Below are positions 25,801-37,800 of a DNA stretch of 64,000 nucleotides, one piece after another. The position numbers were made by a program, and so were the translations under genes. Under the pieces are notes generated by a model. That model was given only the letters and a program-made list of their open reading frames with translations, was not told the DNA's origin and did not search any database. Source of the stretch: Roseovarius mucosus DSM 17069 (GTDB taxonomy: Bacteria > Pseudomonadota > Alphaproteobacteria > Rhodobacterales > Rhodobacteraceae). How positions within the stretch are numbered: the first letter of the stretch is position 1; every line of letters begins with the position of its first letter. Location: assembly GCF_000768555.3 (NCBI RefSeq), contig NZ_KN293976.1:1-64000 (forward strand), in the 5' to 3' direction.

Positions 25801-28800
25801 ACCGTCGGTGAGGTCGAGCGTGATGTCGCGCGACGCCACGGGGGTGTCATCGGTGGTGGCATAGGTCAGCGCGTTGATCACGGCCTGCACGTCAGATGCA
25901 AAGGCTGCGGCCAGGAAGCTGACCGAGAGCGTGGCGGTGCCCTGCCCGGTCACGCTGCCGACCTCGGTGCCACCCACGGAAACGGTGCCGCTTGCGACAC
26001 TGACCACGCCGGAGGTGTCGAGATCCAGCAGGTCGGTCGCATCGCCGCCCGTGACGGCGGCGGTGAAGGTGCCGCCCGCGTAATCGAGCCCATCCACGTC
26101 GATCAGCGCGGCGGCGTCAGCCACCAAAACCGGTACGGGGGCAGCATCGTCGACGGCCTCGACATGGGTTGGGGTCACCTGGCCCGCGACGTCGATCTCG
26201 GTTGCGTCGTTGACCGCATCGACCGTGACATTGACCGTAACGGTATCGGTGCCGCCATTGCCGTCCGAGACTTCGACGGTGAAGCTGTCGGTGCCGTTGA
26301 AGTCTTGCGCGCCCTGATAGCTGTAGGTGCCGTCGGGGTTGACCGTGACCGTGCCATTGGCAGGCTCACCCTCCGCAGCCAGCGTGAAGGTTAGATCGTC
26401 CTCCTCGACATCCGACGCCAGAACGGACCCGGTGATCGCCGTGTCCTCGTCGCCCGAAACCGCGAGATCCGAATTGACCTCGTCAATCACCGGCGCGTCG
26501 TTGACCGCATCGACCGTGACGTTGACCGTAACCGTGTCGGTCAATTCGCCGCTGTCGGTGACCACCACGGTGAAGCTGTCGGCGCCGTTGAAATCGGCGT
26601 TCGGCGTATACTCGTAGGTGCCATTGGAGTTGACGATGACCGACCCGTTCGTGGGCGCGCCGCCGTCGGCAAGGGCGAAGGTGAGAGTGTCACCCGCATC
26701 CACATCCGTCGCCGTGACCGAACCGTTGAGGACCGTGTCCTCGTCGGTGGTCACATTGGCATCCTCCTGTGCGACCGGAGCCTCGTTCACATCCGTCACC
26801 GTCAGGGTGAAGGCCCGTGTCGCATTCGGACCGCTGCCAAACTCGGCGTCGTTCACGTTGACGGTTACGTTATACGTGTTATCGGCCCCGGTATCCGCCG
26901 GCATCTCGAAATCCGGCGAGGAACCGATGTAGTGCAATTCCAGCCCCGAGGTGCCATTGACCACAATGAAGGCGCTTGCATCATCACCGCTCAGCGTCAC
27001 GTCATTGATGCCGAGCGCATCGTCGGTGATCGTGATATCCGCGACCTTGATCCCGGTCCCGATGGCGGTGTTCTCGGCCACGGTCGTCTGAGCATTGTCG
27101 AGGGTCACCGCCGTGGGCGCCTCGTTCACATCCGTGACCGTGACGGTCAGGGTCTGCGTTGTGGGCGTGGTAGAGCCATCGTCGGCCTGAACCTCAACGG
27201 TATAGACATTGCTGCCCGCGACACTGCCCGGAGCCTCGAAATCTGGCGCGCTAACGAAGCGAAGCTGATTGCCAACGAGTTCAAACGCCCCGGCATCCGC
27301 GCCACCCGTAATCGTGAAGCTGATGTTTTCAGGTGCCGTATCCACATCCGTGGCCGCCAGTGTCACCACATCGGTGCTGTTCTCGGCGACGCTCTGCGAT
27401 GCATCGATAGTGAAGACCGGCGCGTTGTCATCCGCATCTAGGATATTGATGGTGAAATCTTCCGTCGCGGTCGAACCGTCCTCGCTGGTCGCCTGCACGG
27501 TAATGGTGTGGCTGATCTCGGTCTCGAAATCGGGGCGTACCGCCCCCGGAGCGGTCGAGAGACGCACTTCTCCCGTAGTCGCATTGATTTCAAAGATGCC
27601 ACCGGCATCATTGGTCAGGCTGTAGGTGACACCGTTCGTGGTCGCGTCCGCATCGCTGGCAAGCGCGGTAATGCCCACCGCCGTACCGGGGGCCGCATTC
27701 TCGGAGACTTCGTTGTCACCGGTATTGACATCGACCGGAACGGTTACGTCGAACTCGTCCACATCGTTGATCGTGATGGTGAAGGTCGAGGTGGTGCTCG
27801 CCGCGCCGTTTGTCGGCGTTGCCTGCACCTCGATGGTCAATGTCTCGTTTGCTTCACGGTCGATCGTGGCCCCCGAGGCGACCGACACGACGCCTGTGTT
27901 GGCGTCGATTTCGAAGGCGCTCTCCCCCGTGCCGCCCGTGATGGCATAGCTGATCGCACCAGAGGTGACATCCGCATCGGTCGAACTGGCGGTGATGCCC
28001 ACGGTGCCCGAGGTGGCATTTTCATCCACAGTGCCGCCTACGTCACCGTCTGCATCCACCGGCGCGGTCGTCAGGTTGTCGTCCACATCCGTGACGTTGA
28101 TGGTGATCTCCTGCGTATCGGTGCCGCCATTGCCATCGTCCGCCGTCACGGTGAGGGTATGGGTCAGCGCCGTCTCGGCATCGAGCGTCTGGCCCGCCAC
28201 GAGAGAGAGATCTCCTGTGGAGGCGTTGATCTCGAACAGTCCCGCTTCGTTACCGCCGGTGATGCTGTAGGACAGAACATCGCTCAGGTCCGCATCCGTG
28301 GCAGAGGCCGTCGCGATGACGGTCACGTCGTCGAGGTCTTCGGCGACCGTCGCCGAGGCCGCCGCCGAGGCCACCGGGCTGTCATTGGTGCCAGTGATCG
28401 TGATGGTGACGGTCTGCGTGTCGGTCGCGTTGGCCTCGCCCGACTGGTCATCGGCGGTCAGCGTGTATGTGACCTGCAGCGTCTCGCCCACCGCGAGGAA
28501 GTCGAAGGACGCATCGCCCGCCGCACCCGAGGTGAAGATCCAGCTGAAATCGCTGCCCGCGCCATCCGCGCCGAGCGTGACGCTGGACGTGCCCGCCGTC
28601 GTGACCCCGGCCCCTGCGGCCAGCGTCATCATGGATTGCAAGTTCACAGTCTCGGGCACCAGCCCACTGAACGTGCCACCGGTGACGGCCGCCTCGCTGA
28701 CCGAGATGGTCACGTCATCGCTTGTATCCACATCCGCAACCGACAACGTTCCTGCGGTCGTGATCGTGGCGTCCACGGCCCCGTCGGCCGCTTCGGTTAC

Positions 28801-31800
28801 CGCGCCGCTGTCGGCCAAACCGCCGCCAAGCGCCCCGGAAATCACTGGCGCATCATTGGTGCCAATGATCGCGATCGAGACCTGCTGCGTCACCGATCCG
28901 CCATCGCCATCGCTGATCGAGATGTTGTAGAGCTGCGGGCTGGCCGAGAGCGCCTCGCCCTCAGCGAGGGACTCGAGTTCCGCATCGGGGATGACGAAGC
29001 TCCAGGTAAAGGTGCCTGCATCCACCGTCTCGCCCGAGGGCGAGAAAGAGATGGTACCGGCAAAGCCGGGCGCGGCCGCCACAAACCCGAAGGAGGGCGT
29101 GCCGGTGCTGTCCACATCCGCGAAGGAGATCGTGCCGGACACGGTGACGGTGCCACCCTCGTCGGCCTCGGCCTTTTCTTTGGCGGTGACGTTGACCACA
29201 CCTTCGGTCGCCCCCGGCACAGTGCCGGTGACGGTGGGGTCGTCATTCACCCCGTCGATGTTGATGGTGATATTGGTCTCGTCGAACGCGCCCTGCGGAT
29301 CGGTCGCCCGAAGGGTGGTGGTGATGGTCGGGTCCTCATCCGCCCGCAGGCTGTTGATGCCTGCATCGTCGGGCTCAAAGCTATAGGTGCCATTCGTCTG
29401 CACCGTCAGCGTGCCGAGCGCGACACCATTGGTGGGAACGGTGGTGACAACGGTGCCGCTGTCACGATCCAGGTAGAAGGTCTGCGACGTGGCGCCCTCG
29501 CTCACCGTCTGGCCCGCGATGGAGTATTCCATCCCGTCCTCGTGGCCGGTATCGCGGTCTGCGGCGGACAGAGTCCCACCTTGGGCGGCAAAATCATCGG
29601 CCGCGTCGGTATCGGTAATGCTGATTGCATCCACCGGTGCCAATTCGGGCGTATCGTTGGCCGGGTCGATCGTCACGCTGATCGTCGCGGTATCGGTTCC
29701 TCCCTTGGAATCCGTCACCTCGACGGTGAAGTCCTCGTCGATGTTCTCGCCTTCCGGCAGGGCGTTGATCGCCTCCGCATCGGGGGTGAAGGTGTAAGAG
29801 CCGTCCGAGAGAACGCGCAAGGTACCGTATGTGCCCGCGATTTCGGTGTAATCGCTCAATCCGTCATTACCGCTCGTCACCCCGGTGCCGGTCACGACAT
29901 AGGTGAAGCCAGCATTGTCGGCATCGACATCCGTCGCGATCAAAGTTCCGTCGAGCGTGGCGGTCAGGGCGTCATCGGCGGCGGTCTCCGCCACCGTGCC
30001 GATATTGACATCGGCCAGAACCGGCGCGTCATTGATGCCTTCAACCGTGAGCGTGAGTTGACCGTTCGTATCGGCCAGCGACCCGCTGTCGATTACGGTA
30101 AATGCCACCACAACGGAAACGGTGTCCGTCGCATCGAGCGGTTGGTAGAGCGCCGCATCGGTATCCAGCGTGAAGACGCCGTCCACGTAGCTGATGCCAG
30201 CCTCCGCCAGCGTCTGCGGCACGCCGTTTACGGTCACGGCGGTAAAGCTCAGCGAGGAGGGGCTGATATCGCCATCCACATCGCTGGCAAAATCCGACAG
30301 GGACAGCTCGTCCGTGTCCGGCAGGCCCGATACGATGGTAAAGCTGAGAGGCGTGTTTTCCAGCACGTTCCGCAGGATCGTCGGCATCTGCGCCACCGGC
30401 GCATCATTCATCGGGGTAACGGTGATGGTGACCGTATCGGTATCGTTCAGCGCGCCACCCGCGCCGGTGTTGCCACCGTCATCGGTGGTCATGGTCAGCG
30501 TGACATCGCCGTTGAGATCCTGCGCCGGGGTAAAGACCGGTGCAGTCATGCCAGCGAGATAGGCGTTGATATCCGCGAGGGTGCCCGAAAGCTGGACGGA
30601 CTCCCCCCCTGAACCCAGAACAGTGACACCGCCCGCTTCGCTTGCCGCGATGGTCCCGTCACCCTCACCCACCGACAGCGTCACGGTGATCGCGCCCGTG
30701 GCCGCATCCACATCCGCGACCGACAGGCCGGTCAGTGTGACCGAAGTATCCTCGTCCGTGGTGTAGCCTGTCGGCACGGTGTTCACCGGCGCGTCGTTCA
30801 CCGGGGTGACCGTGATGTCGAACGAATCCGAGATCGTGTCCTCGCCGTCCGAGGCAATAACGGTAACGGATGCTATTCCCACGTCGCCGTTCTCGGGCGT
30901 GCCGCTCAACTCTCCTGTCGTCTCGTTGATGCTCAGCCATGTTGGCGCACCATCGCCGAGGCTATAGGTCAGCACATCACCATGGATCGTGTCGTCATCG
31001 GCAAAGTTGCCCGAGACATCGAGGCTGAACGCCGCATCCTCAGCGACGCTTGTATCAGAGATCGGGCTTGCCACGACAGGCGCATCGTTGGTGTTGTTGA
31101 CGGTCAGGTTGAAGGTATCGGAGACCGTCACAGAGGAGTCGTCGGTTGCGATCACGGTCACCTCGACCGTTCCCACATCGCCGTTTTCGGGCGTACCGGT
31201 CAGAATTCCGGTATTCGCGTCGATGCTCAGCCATGCCGGCGCACCCTCGCCAAGGCTGTAGCTGAGGCTGTCGCCATGGATCGTATCATCGTCGGCGAAG
31301 TTGCCGGACACATCGAGGCTGAAGGCTGCGTCCTCGTCGGTGCTGGTGTCGCTGATCGCGACCGATACGACCGGCGCGTCGTTGACGTTTGTCACGGTCA
31401 GTTCGAACGTGTCGGACACGGTGTCGTTACCGTCATCGGTGGCGATGATGGTTACGCTGTTGACACCGACATCGCCATTTTCAGGCGTCCAGCTGATCAC
31501 GCCGGTGGTTGGATCAATCGTCAAACCCTCCGGAGCCCCTGCCCCCAACGAGAAAGTCAGCGTGTCGGTCACATCCAGATCGGCGAAATTACCCGAAACA
31601 TCGAGGCTGAAGGCCGCGTCTTCAGCCGTAGTCTGATCAAGGATCTCGGTTCCAACCGTCGGTGCATCATTCGCGCCCATGACGGTGACACGCACAACCT
31701 GCGTGTCGGTCGCCATGCTGCTGTCGGTGGCCGTCAGCGTATAATCCAGCACAAGGCTTTCGCCTTGGTTGAGATAATCGAACACACCCGGTGCGGCGGT

Positions 31801-34800
31801 GAAGCTCCAATTCACGACATCGGTCGTTTCGGTGGCGTTCAGATCGCCGCTCACGCCCATCAGCGCGAGCAAAGTTGAGTTTTCGATGCCGTTGTCACTG
31901 CCCTCGAAGACCGCGACACCGGTAACGACAACACCCACCGTATTGCTCAGGTCCACGTCCGAAAGTGTCAGCGTTCCCGTTGCCGAAACTGAATCCTCGC
32001 CCGTGCTGCCGAAGGCGGTGTCCATACCACCAGAGGCATCGAGAACCGGTGCATCGTTGGTGCCGTTGATCGTCACCTCGATCAGTTGCGTATCGGTGCC
32101 GTCGACCGAGGACACCGTGATCGTGTCGGTCAGGCTCTCACCGACGCCAAGCGCCTGAACCGCCGCCACGCCATTGTCGAGCGTGTAGGTCCAGTTGCCA
32201 TTGGCATCCATCGCGAAAGTGCCATAGGCATTGCCGCCCGGGGTTCCAGCCTCGACCGGCGTGAACACCGCCTGACCGTCATCGGCATCGGTAACGGTAA
32301 GTGCGCCGGAAACCGTCTGGAAGGTGGTCTCGCCATCGCCATCTTCGGTCACCGCACCCGTCGCGACACCCGCGATGGTGGCGGCATCATTCGTGCCGGT
32401 GACGGTGAAGGTCAGCGTTTCGGTATCTGTGCCGCCATTGTCATCCTCCACCGTCACGGTGAAGGTGATCGCCAGTTCTTCACCCGCATTCAGGAAGTCG
32501 AAAGCACCATCGGTGATGGCATAGGTCCAGCCAACGGTATTGCCGAGGGCGTTGGAGGCATTGGCCGCATCCGCGTCAAAGGTCAACGTGCCGGTCGGGC
32601 CAGCATATTCGGCAACAGCTTCGCCGCCGCGGGCCACGCCCGTCACTTCCGCCGTCACCGTATGGGTATCCGCCGTGCCGCTGCCATTGAGCGCGGCCAT
32701 GTCGGAGATGTCGACATCGTCAAACGTGATCGTGCCGGTCAGGGATTGGCTGTCGACCGAGCCGGTCTCGACCGTGCCCGCATCCTCGGTCAGCGTGGTG
32801 GCACCCGTGGTCCCGGTGATCACCGGCGCGTCATTGGTGCCGGTGAAGGTCAGCACGATGTTGCGGCTCGTGGTCGCCGTGCCGTCCGAGATCGAGACCT
32901 GATATTCCTGGGTGAACGTCTCGCCCGCGGCCAGATTGTCGAGCACGGTGTCGTTGAGGTTGAAGTTGTAGAAAACCGACCCGGCATTTGCGACATCGGT
33001 GCCTGTGGGCGCAAGGAAGCCCGCCGAGAAGGTGCCGACATAGGCCGAGAGCGGTGCTGCCCCCGCGCCCTCGCCCTGCACCGCCTGCGTGATGACCTGC
33101 AAGTTGGCGATATCGCCCGGATCGACGTCATTGAAGGTGATCGAGCCTGGGACGGTGTCGCGCGGGGCGTTATGGCCTGCGTCGGCCGCTGTCAGTTCGG
33201 TCACGTCCGCCGCGAAATCCGCGCCCTCGATGATATAGGGCGCGTCATTCGCGCCATTCACGCGGATGGTGGTGGTCACCGTGTCAGTGGTCGTGGTGAT
33301 GCCGTCCGGCGAGGTGGTGGTGACGGTATAAGTCAGCGCCACGTCAATGAATTGGCCATCGTCCAGCGCGTCAAATACGGCTGCGTTGCGGTCGAAGGTG
33401 ACGGATTCCGCCCCGGGCGCGCCCAGAGTAAAGGCTGCCTCGGCATCCGCTGCGGTGAAGCCGGCGGGAATGTTGCCCGAGGCCAACACGCTCGTGGTGC
33501 CGGTGATCGTGCGGACATCGTTGGTGTCGGGTTCGGTGACGTTGGTCACCCAGATTTCATCGGCGGTATCGGTGCCCTCGCCCAGCAGGTTGATGGTGAC
33601 ATTTGCCGTCGGCGTGGTCGCCTCTTGATCGAGAACGCGGGTCACCGGGTCGATCACAAGTGAGTCGCCTTCGACAAAGGCGTTCACTTCGTCCGCCACA
33701 ACCGTCGGCGCATCATTGGTGCCGGTGATCGTGATCGTCACCTGCTGCACGGTGGAGACAGAGTTCTCGTCCGCGCCGGTGCCGTCAGACCCTTCGCCAT
33801 CATTCACCGTCACGTCGTAGACAACGGTCAGCGTCTCGCCCGCGCCGAGGAAATCGGCAAGGGTGTCGGCAAGAGCGAAGCTCCAGTCGACCTGCCGCGC
33901 GTCGCCCGTGTTGATCGTCGCCGCGAAGGCCGCGTCGAGCGCTGCCTCGAGCCCGGCGGGCAGCGGCGTGACGGAAGACGGAGTCCCCCCGTTGTCGGCC
34001 CCGTTCTCGTCGGTCCAGGTCACCGAGGCGCGGGTTGCGGAAACCGAGTGCACATCCGAGGCGTCGGCATCGGCGATGCTGAGCGTGCCGGAGGTTTCAA
34101 GATTGCCGCCCATAAGGTCGGTTGACTCGGTCAGGCTTCCAGTGGCGCTGTCGGTGCCTTCCACAACGATTTCCGGCCGGTCATTGGTACCATTGACCGT
34201 GACGGTCACGGTCTCGGTATCTGTGGCGTCGCCGTCATCGGCGGTGACCGTGTATTCGAGGGTGATGCTCTCGCCCGCGCCGAGATAGTCGAAGGTCTCT
34301 GTGCCGCTGTCGAACGTCCACGTCGCCTGACCCGAGGCATTGCCCGTGCCAGTGGTCAGTGGGCTGCCGGCGGTGATGCTCAGCATGGTCTGCAACGCAA
34401 GGTCATTCGCATCGAAGTCGCCCAGCGTGCCGGTCGCCGCCACGCCCGTCACTGTCAGGCGCACCGAGTCATCCGCATCCACATCGGACAGAGTCAGCGT
34501 GCCGGTCGTGGTGAGGTTCGCCGCGTCAGATTCCTGGACGGACTCCGCCTGGGAATCGCCGGTCTCGACCGTGATCACGGGCGCGTCGTTGGTGCCGGTG
34601 ACGTTGACGGTGACGTCGAGTTCCGAGTAGCCGCCCAACCCGTCGGCCACACGAACGGTGAAGACGTCTGTGACGCCTGCCCCTGCGGCGAGCGCCTGCG
34701 TGTCCGGGTCGGCGTCATTGAGAAGGTAGGACCAAGTGCCGTCATTGTTGAGCGTCAGGCTGCCATAGGTGCCCACCGCCTCGGCGGCCGCGCCATTGGC

Positions 34801-37800
34801 GACGGAATGGGTGATCGCCCCCCCATTCACGGCTGTGATCGACCAGATCGCCGCATCATCGGCTGTCGTTGTCGTGTCGTTGCCGTCGACATCCGAGACC
34901 GTGAAAGCACCCGAAGCCGCGTTGTCACCCACAACGCCTTCGCCTGCTTCTACCACGGCATTGTCCGCAACGGCGCTGCCGTCCACCGCGATCACCGGCG
35001 CGTCATTGGTGCCGTTGATGGTGATCGTGACATCCTGTGTCGTGACAGCGTTTCGGCTGTCGGTCACCGTCACGGTGAAGGTTTCCTCGACGGATTCCGA
35101 GTCGTGCAGCGCCTGCACGTCCGGATCGGTGTTATCCAGCGTGAAGGTCCAGTTACCGGAGGCATCGACGGCAAAGATGCCGTAGGTGCCTGCGATCGTC
35201 AGGGCATCGGTCTGCGACTGGCCGGCAGCGGTGTCGGCACCGGCACCCCATGTCAGGGCCGTGCCGCTGATGCCATCCTCGGCATCCACATCGTCGGCGC
35301 TGAGCGTGCCGGTGGCGGTGGTCGGAGGGGTGTTGATCGCGGCATTGCTGCCATCGACGCCCTCTTCCTCGACGGTGCCCGCATCCTGACCTTCGCCAAC
35401 GGTGATCACGGGCGTATCATTGGCCCCGGTGATGTTGACGGTGAGGGTGGAGGTGGCGGTGTCGTCCGCATCCACACCATTCGAGATCGTATAGTTGAAG
35501 GTTTCGGAGGCGGCCTCGCCCGCGTTCAGCGCCTGCGTTGCCGCGCGTGTGTCATCGAGGACGTAGCGATAGCTCCCATCGGCGCTGACAAAGAGCGTGC
35601 CATAGGTGCCGTCGATCTCGGCTTCGCTGCCGGTGCCACCATCGAATGTCAGTTCCGCCTGCGCATCGGCCCCATGCGATCCGGAGACGACCGCCAGATT
35701 GGCCGCCTCGCCATCATCGGCATCGGTCCAGTTGCTGTCAGCGGAAAGATTGCCGGTCACCTCACCGGTGCCAGCCGTGCCGTTGTCCACGCCGCCGGCC
35801 TCGGCCACGCCGTTTGCCGTGCTGCTGGCCACAATCTCTGGCACGTCATTGCTGCCGGTGATGGTGATGGTCACGACCTGCGTGTCGGTCTCGTCCACGC
35901 CCGCGCCGGAATCATCCGTCGCCGTGAGAGTGTATTCCAGAACCAGCGTTTCGCCGTCGGGCAGGAAGTCGAAGGGCGAGCTTGTCTCATCGCCCGCGCT
36001 GAACTGCCAGGTGAAATCCGAGCCGCTCAATTCGGGATCCGGCGACGCATTCGCCGCCAGCGCTTCGCCAGCCACGACCTGCATCATCGCCAGAAGAGTG
36101 GCGTTGTCCGGGGGAGTACCGGTAAATGTGCTGGCACCCGCAACAGCCACCGACGTCACATCCACCGTCACCGTGTCGCTGGTGTCGGTATCCACCACGT
36201 TCAACGTGCCCGAGGCGCTCAGCGACTGGTCGCTGGTGCCGTCGTCGACAACCTCGGTCAGCTCCGCCGCGACCGCCGCGCCGGAAATCACCGGGGCGTC
36301 GTTCGTGCCCTCGATGGTGACCGTCACCCTCTGGGTAAAGCTCAGGCCGCCGCCGGTCTCGGCCACGGTGACGTCATATTCCTGCACGATGCTTTCGCCA
36401 GCGGCCAGCGCGTCGATGATCGCCATCTGGGTCGTCTGCGTGCCTGCGGGCAGCGGCGCGCCGATGGTGAAGCTCCAGCCCACCGTGCCATCGCCATCGC
36501 CCTGAATCGGATCGGAAAAACCAGCCTGGAAGAAACCGAGGAAACTGCCATTGGTGCTGGAGATGTTATTGACGGTGACGGAATGGCTGTTGGCCACGTC
36601 GTCGTCATGCACGGTAAAGCTGCCGCTGGTCCCGAGGGGTGGGGTGTTTTCACCGACGACATTGTCGTCGCGCTCCATCACCTTGCCCGTGACCTCGTTG
36701 AGGCCACCGCCCAGTTCCGGCGCGTCGTTGAGATCGCTCAGATTGACGGTGATGGTCGACGGGGTGGTGTTGCCCGCATTGTCGGTGCCGATCACGTCGA
36801 TGGTGATGGTGGGGTTTTCCTCGAAGTCGAAAAAGCCGCGCGCGGCCTCGGTGTCGATGATCCGGAGGGCCCAGTCGCCGCCGTCTGCGACGATCTCGAC
36901 CGCGTCATAGACCCCACCGGTGCCGTTCAGCGCATAGGTGGTGCCATCCGCGCCCGAGAGCGAGGCCAGCACGATGGGGGTGCCGCCGGTGTCGCCCGCG
37001 TTCTGATCAGAGATCTCGGCGAGGGGGACGGCTTCGGTCTCGCTCGCAGTCGCCTCGGTGTCGATTGCGGTGCCGGTGGAGGCACCCGTTACGGCGCTGA
37101 GCACGTTGCCCGCCGCATCCTGCGCACCCGAGATGTCGACGGTGATGTCGGACAGATCGACGTCCTGGTCACTGACGGTGTAGGTGATCGAGAGCGTCAG
37201 CCCGTCCATGGACCACAACCGGCCCGTCTCCGTCAGGCTGCTGGCGGCATTCGCGATGGTGACGGCCGGATCGACGGTGGTATCCATCGCCTCGGTGAAT
37301 GTGATCGCGAGCGTGACGGTGTTGCCCACGTCGCCCTCGTTGATCTGCCCGTCACTGGTCTCGCCGGTGATCGTCACCGTGTCGATCAGCGGCGCGGTGG
37401 TGTCGAGATCGAAGCTGTTGGCCAAGACCTGAGCGGTATTGCCCGCCGTATCGGTCACATCAAGCGCAACGGACAGCGTACCGTCCGACAGTTGACCCAT
37501 CTGCGTCTCGTTCAGCGTGATGGGGCTGGTGGTGGTCGAGTCCACATTGATAACAACCGGCGTGCTGCCCTCTCCGGTCGAAGTGATCGTCAACGTCCCC
37601 GCCGCATCCGCGTCGATCCCGCCGAAGGTGACCTGAATCGGCTCGGCCGCGTTGAACGTGCTGTCGCCGCCCGCGCCCGCAAAAGCAACCGAAAGCGCAG
37701 GGTCGGCATCCGCCGTGGTGTCGATGGTCACTTCGAGAGCCGCCGAAAGCGTGCTCACATTGCCCGCCACGTCGACGCTGCGCGCGGCAATGGTGTGGGT

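Noticed and set aside
27508-30612. A 1034-codon plus-strand open frame opposite the giant gene
   Set aside because: Same reasons: antisense to repetitive GC-rich coding DNA, no recognisable motif, no ribosome-binding site.
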